A DNA stretch of 64,000 bases from CAKZNE01 sp002695025 (lineage in GTDB: Bacteria > Bacteroidota > Bacteroidia > Flavobacteriales > Schleiferiaceae). The position numbers were made by a program, and so were the translations under genes. Under the pieces are notes generated by a model. It was not told the DNA's origin. It made no database searches and was given only the letters and a program-made list of their open reading frames with translations. The stretch is taken from positions 806,001 through 870,000 of the forward strand of contig CAJWML010000001.1 in assembly GCA_913043285.1 (NCBI GenBank), in the 5' to 3' direction. Positions 53,776 through 62,094 of this stretch are shown piece after piece. Within the stretch, counting starts at the first letter, position 1. Each line of letters starts with the position of its first letter.

Positions 53776-54942
53776 TTAAAGTGAGTTGAGAGCCTGGTCC
53801 AGATCAGCCTTAAGGTCATCAATATCTTCAATGCCTACGCTCAGGCGGATCAGTGAATCCACCACACCCGTTTTTTCGCGTTCTTCTTTGGGAATGGAGG
53901 CGTGTGTCATGCTGGCGGGATGCCCGGCCAGTGATTCCACACCACCCAGCGATTCGGCCAGGGTGAATACTCTCAGAGCTGAAACCACCTTTACGGTATC
54001 TTCCAGGGTTCCGCTTTTTACGGTAAAGGAAATCATTCCGCCAAAATCCTTCATTTGCTCTTTGGCTACCTGGTGGTTGGGGTGATCTTCAAAACCGGGC
54101 CAGTACACCTTATCCACTTTGGCGTGACCTTTCAGGAAGTGGGCAATGGCCTTTCCGTTTTCACAATGGCGTTGCATGCGTACATGAAGGGTCTTGATAC
54201 CACGTAGTACCAGGAAGGAATCCATAGGACCGCATACGGCACCGCTGGAATTCTGGATGTAGTACAGTTTATCCGCCAGTTCCTTATCCTTTACGGCCAG
54301 CAGCCCTAAAACCACGTCAGAGTGCCCCCCCAGGTACTTGGTAGCGGAGTGCATCACAATATCCGCTCCCAGGTCCAGCGGGCGCTGCAGGTAGGGTGTG
54401 GCAAAAGTATTGTCCACTACCAACAGGGCACCGTGCTTTTTAGCAATAGTGCTGATGCCTTTAATGTCATTGATATTCATCATGGGGTTGGTAGGCGTTT
54501 CCACCCAGATGAGGCGTGTATTTTCATTTACCACTGCACTGATGGAGTCGGCCTTTTCCATAGCCATGAAATGGAACTTGATACCCAATGGTTCAAAGAT
54601 GGTGCGGAACAGGCGATAGGTGCCCCCGTACAAGTCGTTGGTGGAAACCACTTCATCACCCGGCTTCAGCATTTTGATCACCGCATCAATGGCCGCCAAG
54701 CCGCTGCCAAAGGCCATTCCGTAATTTCCGCCTTCAATAGCAGCAATACTGTTTTCCAGGGCATGGCGGGTAGGGTTGCCGGAACGGGAATACTCGTACC
54801 CTTTATGTCCTCCCGGTTCGGACTGGGCGTAGGTGGAAGTTTGATAGATGGGAGGCATTACAGAACCGTAGGCTGCATCGGGCTGCTGGCCCCCGTGTAT
54901 GGTAAGTGTATTGAATTTCAAATCTTTTGAGTGCTCAGACAT
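53776..54942 (-). CDS. PLP-dependent sulfur-amino-acid enzyme (cystathionine gamma-synthase type)
   Basis: A 388-residue trans-sulfuration family enzyme. Signatures: LTIHGGQQPDAAYGSVMPPI, SRSGNPTRHALENSIAAIEG, VDNTFATPYLQRPLDLGADI and the PLP Lys in MHSATKYLGGHSDV. The family covers cystathionine gamma-synthase, gamma-lyase and O-acetylhomoserine sulfhydrylase. I call it gamma-synthase type, but the exact reaction is not settled by sequence alone. It has its own -7 box and a terminator. Confidence 0.88.
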   Translation of the reverse strand: MSEHSKDLKFNTLTIHGGQQPDAAYGSVMPPIYQTSTYAQSEPGGHKGYEYSRSGNPTRHALENSIAAIEGGNYGMAFGSGLAAIDAVIKMLKPGDEVVSTNDLYGGTYRLFRTIFEPLGIKFHFMAMEKADSISAVVNENTRLIWVETPTNPMMNINDIKGISTIAKKHGALLVVDNTFATPYLQRPLDLGADIVMHSATKYLGGHSDVVLGLLAVKDKELADKLYYIQNSSGAVCGPMDSFLVLRGIKTLHVRMQRHCENGKAIAHFLKGHAKVDKVYWPGFEDHPNHQVAKEQMKDFGGMISFTVKSGTLEDTVKVVSALRVFTLAESLGGVESLAGHPASMTHASIPKEEREKTGVVDSLIRLSVGIEDIDDLKADLDQALNSL

Positions 54943-54965
54943 ACATTTTATGTTTTAAGGAGCCC

Positions 54966-54973
54966 CAAAGTTA
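54966..54973 (-). promoter_or_regulatory. -7 box upstream of the CGS-type gene
   Basis: Reads TAACTTTG on the minus strand, 23 bases before the ATG, in the intergenic region shared with the divergent EamA gene. Confidence 0.5.
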
Positions 54974-55032
54974 TAAATAGTATGGCTGTGGCAAAGTATA
55001 TCGGTCAGGTACATCGCTCTATAATATTAGGT

Positions 55033-55040
55033 TAGATTTG
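55033..55040 (+). promoter_or_regulatory. -7 box upstream of the EamA transporter
   Basis: TAGATTTG, a perfect TAnnTTTG match, 19 bases before the TTG start at 55060. Confidence 0.5.
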
Positions 55041-55059
55041 CGGCCTCAAAGTATACGCC

Positions 55060-55953
55060 TTGTCACAACGGGAAAAATTAATGGCTCACCTGGCCCTGCT
55101 GGCCGTGGCGATTATCTACGGGCTAAACTACTCCATTGCCAAGGATGTGATGCCAGGCCATATTACTCCGCTTACTTTTATACTGGTACGGGCCATTGGA
55201 GCCACTAGCTTGTTTTGGCTTACCGCACGCCTTTTTAGTTGGGAAAGGATAAAGCGTAAAGACCTGCCCCGCCTGGCCCTGTGTGGTATGTTCGGGGTAG
55301 CCTGCAACCAGATGCTCTTTTTTGAAGGACTCAACCTCACCACACCCATCAACGCGGCTGTAATGATGACGGTAAACCCTATTTTGGTGCTGGTGCTGTC
55401 CGCCATAATATTAAAGGAGTCCCTGCGGCCGGGGCGGATATTCGGGATTGTGCTGGGTATTATGGGAGCCTTGTTCCTGATTACCCGGGGCGGACAGGTT
55501 ACAGATATCCTGGATTCCGATAAATCATGGGGCAATGTGCTGGTATTGCTCAATGCCTTGTCGTATGGCGTTTACCTGGTGCTGGTAAAGCCCCTTATGA
55601 AAAAGTACAAGGCTATAACCGTGATCCGCTGGGTATTCTTATTTGGTCTGTTTATGGTATTGCCTTTCGGGGGTCCGCACTTTGGTGATATTGAATGGGG
55701 CGCCATGCCCGTGGATATCTGGTGGAAAGTAGGCTTTGTAGTGATCTGCACCACCTACCTGGCCTATCTGCTGAATGTTTTTGCGTTGAAAACAGTGAGT
55801 TCTACCACCGTAAGTTTTTATATTTACCTCCAACCTCTCTTTGCTGCCCTTACGGCTATCGTTATGGGTAAGGACGAAATAACGCTGATCCTGTGCCTTG
55901 CAGCACTGCTCCTTTTTACTGGAGTTTACTTTGTTTCGTTCTACAAGCGCTGA
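55060..55953 (+). CDS. EamA/DMT-family transporter
   Basis: A 297-residue inner-membrane transporter with ten predicted helices in two EamA repeats (about 5-140 and 155-297). Start LSQREKLMAHLALLAVAIIYG; GLNYSIAKDVMPG is in TM1-2, and GLNLTTPINAAVMMTVNPIL ends the first half. This is the drug/metabolite exporter family; substrate unknown. Start is TTG at 55060, or ATG at 55081. It is divergent from the CGS-type gene. Its C-terminal end lies just before the yicC start, whose -7 box follows within a few bases. Confidence 0.9.
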   Translation: MSQREKLMAHLALLAVAIIYGLNYSIAKDVMPGHITPLTFILVRAIGATSLFWLTARLFSWERIKRKDLPRLALCGMFGVACNQMLFFEGLNLTTPINAAVMMTVNPILVLVLSAIILKESLRPGRIFGIVLGIMGALFLITRGGQVTDILDSDKSWGNVLVLLNALSYGVYLVLVKPLMKKYKAITVIRWVFLFGLFMVLPFGGPHFGDIEWGAMPVDIWWKVGFVVICTTYLAYLLNVFALKTVSSTTVSFYIYLQPLFAALTAIVMGKDEITLILCLAALLLFTGVYFVSFYKR

Positions 55954-55958
55954 ATTTA

Positions 55959-55966
55959 TACTTTTG
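55959..55966 (+). promoter_or_regulatory. -7 box upstream of yicC
   Basis: TACTTTTG, a perfect match, 7 bases before the ATG at 55974; the mRNA would have almost no leader. Confidence 0.6.
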
Positions 55967-55973
55967 CCAGCTT

Positions 55974-56843
55974 ATGAGTCCGATCTATTCCATGACAGGC
56001 TTTGGTAAGGCGGTAGTGCAACTACCCGCCAAGAAAATTACCATGGAGGTAAAGAGCCTGAACAGTAAACAAACCGATATCAACATGCGGATGCCTACCC
56101 TTTTCCGCGAAAAGGAAGGCGACCTGCGGCAGATGGTGGCGGAAGCCCTGCAAAGGGGTAAGATAGATGTGAACTTCTACTGTGAGATCACCGGGGTGGA
56201 GGAGGCACCCAGCATCAACCGGGAGCTGGTAGCAGAATACATCCGCCAGCTTAGAGATATTGCCGGTGAAGCAGGTGTTCAGGGAGATATCCTTAACGCA
56301 GTGATGAACCTGCCCGATGTAATGCAGGCTGCAGATGATTCACTCAGTGATTCGGACTGGCAGGCCTTGCAGGATGTGGCTAAGGATGCCCTGATCCAAT
56401 TGGTGGAATTCCGCAATATTGAAGGTGAAAAGCTGGAAGAGGATTTACGGGAACGCCTGAGGGCTATTGAAACTCGCATGAACAACATGCAGGATCACGA
56501 TAAGGAGCGTATGGATCGCATTCGGGAAAAGATGCAGCGCAGCCTGGCCGAATTAAAGGAAAGCCCGGATGAGAACCGATTTGAACAGGAATTGATCTAC
56601 TACCTGGAAAAACTGGACATCACCGAAGAACGCGTACGTCTGAAGAGCCACCTCGACTACTTCCACGCTTTGTTGGATGAAGGTGGTCCCATTGGTAAAA
56701 AGTTGGGTTTCATCGGCCAGGAAATGGGTCGTGAAATCAATACCATGGGCTCCAAGGCCAATCATGCGGCCATGCAAAAGCTGGTGGTAGAGATGAAGGA
56801 CGAACTGGAAAAAATAAAAGAACAGGTTTTAAATATTCTCTGA
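55974..56843 (+). CDS. YicC-family endoribonuclease
   Basis: A 289-residue protein from ATG 55974 (MSPIYSMTGFGKAVVQLPAK), with the YicC N-terminal motif SMTGFGKA and the C-terminal DUF1732 region (GEKLEEDLRERL, RFEQELIYYLEKLDITEE, SHLDYFHALLDEGGPIGKK, ANHAAMQKLVVEMKDELEKI). The family has been linked to RNA cleavage and stationary-phase survival in Escherichia coli. An in-frame extension from 55893 overlaps the EamA gene and lacks family homology. It forms an operon with gmk (about 30-bp gap) and nadD. Confidence 0.93.
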   Translation: MSPIYSMTGFGKAVVQLPAKKITMEVKSLNSKQTDINMRMPTLFREKEGDLRQMVAEALQRGKIDVNFYCEITGVEEAPSINRELVAEYIRQLRDIAGEAGVQGDILNAVMNLPDVMQAADDSLSDSDWQALQDVAKDALIQLVEFRNIEGEKLEEDLRERLRAIETRMNNMQDHDKERMDRIREKMQRSLAELKESPDENRFEQELIYYLEKLDITEERVRLKSHLDYFHALLDEGGPIGKKLGFIGQEMGREINTMGSKANHAAMQKLVVEMKDELEKIKEQVLNIL

Positions 56844-56874
56844 GGCATAGCCCTTCTTAAAATCATTCACTCTT

Positions 56875-57447
56875 ATGGTCCAGCCCGGTAAAGTCATTAT
56901 ATTCTCAGCTCCCAGTGGATCGGGAAAAACCACGCTGGTGAGGCATCTCCTTACCTGCAAGCTGGGCCTGGAGTTCAGTATTTCGGCAACCAGCCGCGCC
57001 CCGCGCGGGGGGGAAGTGGATGGTAAGGATTATTACTTCCTGAACGATGAGGATTTCCGCCAAAGTGTGTTGAACGGAGAGTTTATTGAATGGGAAGAGG
57101 TGTATTCCGGGAGCATGTACGGAACACTCCGCTCGGAAGTAGAAAGGATATGGTCACACGGTAAAACGGTGATCTTTGATATGGATGTAGTGGGGGGGCT
57201 TAACCTGAAGAGCCTCTATAAAGACAATGCCCTGGCCATTTTTGTGATGCCACCCAGCATGGAAGAACTGGAAAGGCGCCTTCGCGGACGCCAGACGGAT
57301 GATGAGGACAAGATCCGCCAGCGTTTGGCCAAAGCCCGCAAGGAGATCGGCCGTTCGGACCGTTTTGATCATATACTCCTGAACAACGACCTGGAAACGG
57401 CTAAGAAGGAAGCCGAAAAACTGGTGCAATCATTCCTGGAAAAATGA
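56875..57447 (+). CDS. gmk: Guanylate kinase
   Basis: Phosphorylates GMP to GDP. P-loop FSAPSGSGKTTLVRHLL, GMP-binding ISATSRAPRGGEVDGKDYYF, EWEEVYSGSMYGT and lid region LERRLRGRQTDDEDKIRQRL, all intact. Length 190. Its stop overlaps the nadD start by 4 bases (ATGA). Together with yicC upstream this is the classical yicC-gmk order. Confidence 0.96.
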   Translation: MVQPGKVIIFSAPSGSGKTTLVRHLLTCKLGLEFSISATSRAPRGGEVDGKDYYFLNDEDFRQSVLNGEFIEWEEVYSGSMYGTLRSEVERIWSHGKTVIFDMDVVGGLNLKSLYKDNALAIFVMPPSMEELERRLRGRQTDDEDKIRQRLAKARKEIGRSDRFDHILLNNDLETAKKEAEKLVQSFLEK

Positions 57448-58019
57448 AAAAAACGGGACTTTACTTCGGAACGTTCAATCCCATTCACATCGGTCATTGT
57501 GTAATTGCCCAGCACATGCTGGAGTACACGGACCTGGAAGAGGTGTGGTTTGTGGTAACCCCCCACAATCCTCATAAAAAGAAGAATACCCTGCTGGATG
57601 ACCGGCAACGCCTCTATATGGTGCAACTGGCCATTGACGAGTACTATAAGCTACGTGTAAGCGATATGGAGTTCGGCTTGCCACAACCTTCGTATACGGC
57701 TACTACCCTGGCGCATGCCTCGGAAAAGTGGCCGGATCGCGATTTTGCCCTTATCATGGGTGCCGATAACCTGGAGAATTTCCATAAGTGGCGCAATTAC
57801 GAATGGATACTGGAACACCATTCCATTTACGTATACCCCCGCATTGAATCGGATGGTGGTGAGTTGAAAACCCATCCTAAGGTAACCGTCACCGAAGCGC
57901 CCATTATGCAGATTGCTTCTACAGATATCCGCAACGCTATTAAAGCCGGCAAGGATGTGAGCTTTATGCTTCCGCCAGCCGTTTGGAAATACCTGGATGG
58001 TAGCAACTTTTACCGTTAA
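57444..58019 (+). CDS. nadD: Nicotinate-nucleotide adenylyltransferase
   Basis: Adenylates nicotinate mononucleotide in NAD synthesis. It opens with GLYFGTFNPIHIGHCVIAQ (GTFNPxHxGH nucleotidyltransferase motif), has VWFVVTPHNPHKKK, FALIMGADNLENFHKW and the SSTDIRxAI-like IASTDIRNAIKAGKD near the C-terminus. Length 191 is standard. It is translationally coupled to gmk by ATGA and shares a TTAA with the convergent barrel gene. Confidence 0.95.
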   Translation: MKKTGLYFGTFNPIHIGHCVIAQHMLEYTDLEEVWFVVTPHNPHKKKNTLLDDRQRLYMVQLAIDEYYKLRVSDMEFGLPQPSYTATTLAHASEKWPDRDFALIMGADNLENFHKWRNYEWILEHHSIYVYPRIESDGGELKTHPKVTVTEAPIMQIASTDIRNAIKAGKDVSFMLPPAVWKYLDGSNFYR

Positions 58020-58687
58020 TAGACGCGGTAACCTATTCCAAACGAAAATCCGAGACCGGTAAAAATGCCCTTATTTGTTTCCTGCTCGTGCAGGGGGCGG
58101 GCGTACAAGCGCGCTGTAGGTTCTATACTAACGTACCATTCTCCTTTATCTGAAGTGCTGAACACACGTTCCAGCACCGCATTGAGTTCCAGGTAAGGCA
58201 GGTAATGGGTAGCCCTGCGCAAGGGATAGGGCGGAGGCCGGTTGGAAGTGGTGGTGTCTGACTGAAAAGGAACGCCTAAGGCTGCGGTGGCCGACCAGCC
58301 AATGCGCAGTTTTTCCTGTAACCAGAAACGCTGGTCCACCCCCAGGCCCAGGTCCAGGTATTGGGCTTCCAGGTTTCCGGAAAATTTCTGATTGTCTGTA
58401 TAGGGTGTCTGGAACTGGTAAGGGATGGAGCGGTAGCTGTATTCCGCCTGAAGGTGCCAGGCCCATTGGGCGGTGGTGTTGAAAAAGCTTTGGTATTTGA
58501 AACGCATCCCAAAACGTAGGCCCTGCTCCGGAGAAAAATTGCTGTCCAGCTCCGCAGCCGAAAGGTAAAACTCATCCGGGTTGTAATGGTAGCCCAGGTT
58601 AAAGGATACAGCGTTTTTCTGGGCCGTGGCGAGCATGCCGCACCCCAGGCTTAAAGTGAGCAAGATGGCTTTATATAGGCGTGGCAA
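58016..58687 (-). CDS. Predicted outer-membrane beta-barrel protein
   Basis: A 223-residue protein with a signal peptide (MPRLYKAILLTLSLGCGMLATAQ) and alternating amphipathic strands (AVSFNLGYHYNPDEFYLSA, LRFGMRFKYQSF, YLPYLELNAVLERV). The last strand GLGFSFGIGYRVY ends in an aromatic residue, as expected for a small outer-membrane barrel of the OmpA/PorT-like class. Function unknown. It is divergent from comEC (35 bp between starts) and overlaps nadD by 4 bp. Confidence 0.8.
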   Translation of the reverse strand: MPRLYKAILLTLSLGCGMLATAQKNAVSFNLGYHYNPDEFYLSAAELDSNFSPEQGLRFGMRFKYQSFFNTTAQWAWHLQAEYSYRSIPYQFQTPYTDNQKFSGNLEAQYLDLGLGVDQRFWLQEKLRIGWSATAALGVPFQSDTTTSNRPPPYPLRRATHYLPYLELNAVLERVFSTSDKGEWYVSIEPTARLYARPLHEQETNKGIFTGLGFSFGIGYRVY

Positions 58688-58722
58688 TGATTTTCTGGTT
58701 TTTTGTATATTTTGAATTAAAA

Positions 58723-60789
58723 ATGGGGTCCGGAAGATATCCTTTATTGCGCATATTTATCGCTTTTGCGATGGGTATACTTTGGGCTAATTTCTTCCAC
58801 GTTCCGCTCTTGGTTCCGTTCCTGCTTTTTGGTGTTTCTACGCTGGTCTTTTTATGGATAACCTTGTTTCAGGGGTCTTATAAAGACACTAAAAGTACGG
58901 CTTTTGGAGTTTCTTCGGCCTTGTTTTGCATGGCTCTTGGGCTCTTCCTGAGCTATTGGCAAAGTGAACAACACCTTTCGGATCATTACCGCTTTTACCC
59001 GGCTGCACATTCGTATCATCTAAGGTTGATAGAACAACCTACCAACGGTGAACGCAGCATAAAGTGCCGTGCAGAGATGCTGGCCCTTATCCATGAAGAC
59101 TCAGCGATGCTGGCTTCGGGCAAAACCTTGCTTTATTTTGAACGGGACAGTAATTCCCAGGCGCTGGCTTACGGAGATGAGATCCTTTACCGGGGACAAT
59201 TAAAGACATTGGAAGGGCCTCAAAACCCCTATGAATTTGACTATCGGAACTACCTGAACCTGCAGGCTGTTTACGCGCAGGCCTACCTGCCTTCCAGCCG
59301 TTGGAAATTATTGGCGAGGCAAAACGGGTTTTCTCTGAAAGGATGGAGTGCCCGGCTTCGCAAGCACTTGCTGGCGGTCATTGATAAATGGCCCATACAG
59401 GAAAATGAAAAGGCCGTTACCAAGGCACTTTTGCTGGGTTACCGCTACGATATTGATAACCAGTTGTTGCAAGCGTATTCCGCTGCGGGTGCCACACATG
59501 TTCTCGCGGTAAGCGGCCTGCACGTAGGCATTGTGTACATGCTCACTTATTACCTGCTGTTTTTTATGGAGCGCTTTCGCCATGGAGTGCTCTTACGTAG
59601 CCTCATTCTCCTGGTCTTGCTCTGGGCCTATGCTCTGTTAACCGGCCTATCGCCTTCTGTGGTGCGGGCGGCCACTATGTTCAGCTTTGTGGCGGTAGGT
59701 ACTACTTTCAAAAGACCTACTTCCATTTACAATACCCTCTTGGCTTCGGCTATGCTGTTGCTCATCATCAAACCCACCTATCTTTTTGAAGTAGGATTTC
59801 AACTTAGCTATATGGCAGTATTAGGTATAGTATGGTTACAGCCTAAGTTTGAATCTGTATGGAAGCCAGGTAACTGGGCGCTGAAACAGGTGTGGACCAT
59901 CACTACGGTGTCTTTGGCGGCACAAATAGCTACCTTCCCCCTGGGCCTCTATTACTTTCACCAGTTCCCAACCTTATTCCTGGTGTCCAATCTTTTGGTG
60001 ATCCCCATGGTAACGGTATTGATGTATGTAGGGCTGGTGGCCCTGATCCTGTCAGCTTCAGGCTGGTTTTTCAAAGCATTGATCGTCACATACAACTGGC
60101 TGCTGCATCTCATGAATTCCAGTGTGGAATGGATAGAAGGCCTGAGGATTTTCCTTATTGACCAGATCCATATATCCAGGCTGGAGCTGGTCCTTTTTTA
60201 CCTTTTCTTAGGTTTTGGTTTTACCTGGCTTTTCAGGGGAGGCTTGTGGAAATTGCAGCTGGTGAAAGCACTTGCGGTAGTTCTTTTAGCACTGCAGGTG
60301 TTTGAGAATGTGTATTTGCGGCAACATTCCGAACTAACCGTTTATGCCATGCGTGATCATGATGCGCTTAGTTTTATGAAGGGAGGCCAGGGGGTGTTGG
60401 TGGCAGATTCTGCTTTGCTGGCTGATGAAGATGCCATGACCTTTTACATACGCCACCACCTTTGGGCCAATAACCTGGCAGAGCCGGAAATAATTGGCTG
60501 GCGGGATGATCTTCACACTATACAATTTCGCAAAAGGGCCGGGCTGATGTGCTGCGAGGGGACGGTGCTTTGGAATTGCCCGCATGAAGTAAACGCAATT
60601 CCCGAGGCCGATGTATGGTTGGTAAACGGTGAAAGCGATTATCCACCGGAAACTGAGAATCTCCCCCAAACATTGGTTTTGAGTAAAACGATGCAAGGCC
60701 CAGTGGCCGAAGCCTGGCAAAAGTGGTCCGTAGAAAAAGGGGTAAACATCTCAGCGCTGGACAGCGGGTACTTTCAGCTACAGTTCTAG
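58723..60789 (+). CDS. comEC: ComEC/Rec2-family DNA uptake channel
   Basis: Polytopic inner-membrane protein thought to pass single-stranded DNA into the cell in natural transformation. About 688 residues from ATG 58723 (MGSGRYPLLRIFIAFAMGIL); an upstream GTG at 58681 adds 14 residues. The N-terminal membrane helices and OB-like DUF4131 region (about 20-165) are followed by the competence domain (TKALLLGYRYDIDNQLLQAY, GATHVLAVSGLHVGIVYMLT). The C-terminal soluble part (from about 545) lacks the HxHxDH metal site of a metallo-beta-lactamase domain. The gene shares a CTAG with the convergent receiver gene. Confidence 0.9.
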   Translation: MGSGRYPLLRIFIAFAMGILWANFFHVPLLVPFLLFGVSTLVFLWITLFQGSYKDTKSTAFGVSSALFCMALGLFLSYWQSEQHLSDHYRFYPAAHSYHLRLIEQPTNGERSIKCRAEMLALIHEDSAMLASGKTLLYFERDSNSQALAYGDEILYRGQLKTLEGPQNPYEFDYRNYLNLQAVYAQAYLPSSRWKLLARQNGFSLKGWSARLRKHLLAVIDKWPIQENEKAVTKALLLGYRYDIDNQLLQAYSAAGATHVLAVSGLHVGIVYMLTYYLLFFMERFRHGVLLRSLILLVLLWAYALLTGLSPSVVRAATMFSFVAVGTTFKRPTSIYNTLLASAMLLLIIKPTYLFEVGFQLSYMAVLGIVWLQPKFESVWKPGNWALKQVWTITTVSLAAQIATFPLGLYYFHQFPTLFLVSNLLVIPMVTVLMYVGLVALILSASGWFFKALIVTYNWLLHLMNSSVEWIEGLRIFLIDQIHISRLELVLFYLFLGFGFTWLFRGGLWKLQLVKALAVVLLALQVFENVYLRQHSELTVYAMRDHDALSFMKGGQGVLVADSALLADEDAMTFYIRHHLWANNLAEPEIIGWRDDLHTIQFRKRAGLMCCEGTVLWNCPHEVNAIPEADVWLVNGESDYPPETENLPQTLVLSKTMQGPVAEAWQKWSVEKGVNISALDSGYFQLQF

Positions 60790-61205
60790 ATTTTATTGCG
60801 GGCAAAGTTCTTTACCAGTGCAATCGTATCCATCAACTGGCCGTATTCAACCGGGCGCATCAGCACTTCATCCAATCCATTGTAAATGCCACGACCCTGC
60901 AGGTTTACGCTGGACATGCCTATGATGGGGGTGTCCAGGCTTAACTCCGTGCGTAGCTGTTGGGTAAAACGTAGTGCATTGGTATTGTTCAGGCGAGTAT
61001 CCAACAGTATAAGATCGAATTTTTCATTGCGTAACTTATTCAGGGCTTCATCCTTATCCGGTTCAACGGTAAGCAAGGCTCCCTGGTCCTTCAGCATGAA
61101 GGTCAGCAGCATTTGGTGTACTTCATCATCCTCAATAAGAAGTACTTTCTGGTCTATGAGCAATTTAGTTTTCAAGGCAAACGAATAAGGCACACAAAAA
61201 GGCAC
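60786..61205 (-). CDS. Single-domain response-regulator receiver protein
   Basis: A 139-residue protein. Receiver fold: acidic pocket VLLIEDDE (Asp26/Asp27), phospho-acceptor in LILLDTRLN (Asp69), switch Ser in IIGMSS (98-99). The conserved Lys at the loop 5 position is Arg117 (VLMRPVE). There is no output domain, so it would act as a phosphorelay or a protein-binding switch. The first 17 residues look unlike a receiver; the start may be a TTG near 61175. No histidine kinase lies nearby. CTAG overlap with comEC. Confidence 0.82.
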   Translation of the reverse strand: MPFCVPYSFALKTKLLIDQKVLLIEDDEVHQMLLTFMLKDQGALLTVEPDKDEALNKLRNEKFDLILLDTRLNNTNALRFTQQLRTELSLDTPIIGMSSVNLQGRGIYNGLDEVLMRPVEYGQLMDTIALVKNFARNKI

Positions 61206-61320
61206 TTTTAATTCACCTTTCGGTTATGCGAATGTTAATAAATGGTTTAAAGACTAAGTGTGAGAGGATGTAGGGTTCCGTTTAACCGCAACGGTTTACT
61301 TAAACGGACTGCAATAATAA
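61206..61320. other. Intergenic region with an inverted repeat
   Basis: The 115-bp gap between the receiver gene and cdaA holds an inverted repeat at 61278-61307: outer arms ccgttta / taaacgg around an inner accg-caa-cggt. It has no T run, so it is not a clear terminator. It could be a protein-binding site or a structured 5' or 3' RNA. The gap probably also holds the receiver gene promoter, but I found no clean -7 box. Confidence 0.35.
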
Positions 61321-62094
61321 TTATTTTTCCAGATATGCCCTTAATTTCTGACTGAATTGGCTGGTCTCAATCTTGTTCTGAAAAACCTCACCGATGGCAA
61401 AGGAGATGTCGCCCGTTTCTTCGGAAATAACAATGGCCAGGGCATCGGTCTTTTCGGCCACACCAATGCCCGCCCGGTGGCGCAGGCCAAACCTGCGGGG
61501 GATGGTGGTTTTTTCCGTTACGGGCAATATACAGCCGGCTGCTACAATACGATCACCACTGATGATAACCGCTCCATCGTGCAGGGGCGCGTTCTTAAAG
61601 AAGATGGATTCCAGCATACGCGATGAAAGGCGGCCATTGATCACGGTACCGGTTTCGCTGTAAAAACCCAATTGACTTTGTCTTTCTATTACAATGAGTG
61701 CACCGGTTTTACTACGGGCCATATTTATACAGGCCACTTCTATCTCTTCCAGGTCCAGCTCCTGCTCATCGCTACGCAGCCATTTCAACTGCTTCAGGAA
61801 CTTCCTGCGCCTGGTAAAGTTAGTGGACCCCAATACCAGCAGGAAACGCCTGATCTCTTGCTGGAATACGATAACCAGTGCCAATACTCCTACACCAATA
61901 AACTTGCCCAGGATCTCACTGAGCAATTCCATTTGCAGGGCTTCCACCAGCTTCCAGATGAGGTAAATAGCCGCAACCCCCAGAAAGATGTTGATGGCCA
62001 CCGTTCCGCGTATGAGGCGGTACAACTGGTACAGCAGGAAGGCCACAAGAGCAATATCAATGATGTCGAGAACGCTAAAATCTATAAAGGACAT
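61321..62094 (-). CDS. cdaA: Diadenylate cyclase (CdaA/DisA_N type)
   Basis: Makes the second messenger c-di-AMP from two ATP. Three N-terminal TM helices (about 10-85) are followed by the DisA_N cyclase domain with FFKNAPLHDGAVIISG (DGA motif, metal and catalysis) and PRRFGLRHRAGIGVAEKTDAL (RHR motif, ATP binding). Length 257 suits the CdaA type. It is translationally coupled to folP by a 1-base TGATG overlap, an order I know from Flavobacteriia. c-di-AMP usually controls potassium, osmolytes and envelope stress. Confidence 0.92.
   Translation of the reverse strand: MSFIDFSVLDIIDIALVAFLLYQLYRLIRGTVAINIFLGVAAIYLIWKLVEALQMELLSEILGKFIGVGVLALVIVFQQEIRRFLLVLGSTNFTRRRKFLKQLKWLRSDEQELDLEEIEVACINMARSKTGALIVIERQSQLGFYSETGTVINGRLSSRMLESIFFKNAPLHDGAVIISGDRIVAAGCILPVTEKTTIPRRFGLRHRAGIGVAEKTDALAIVISEETGDISFAIGEVFQNKIETSQFSQKLRAYLEK

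Noticed and set aside
55893..55973. In-frame N-terminal extension of yicC overlapping the EamA gene
   Set aside because: YicC family homology begins at MSPIYSMTGFGK (55974), 7 bases after a perfect -7 box. The extension is out-of-frame EamA sequence.
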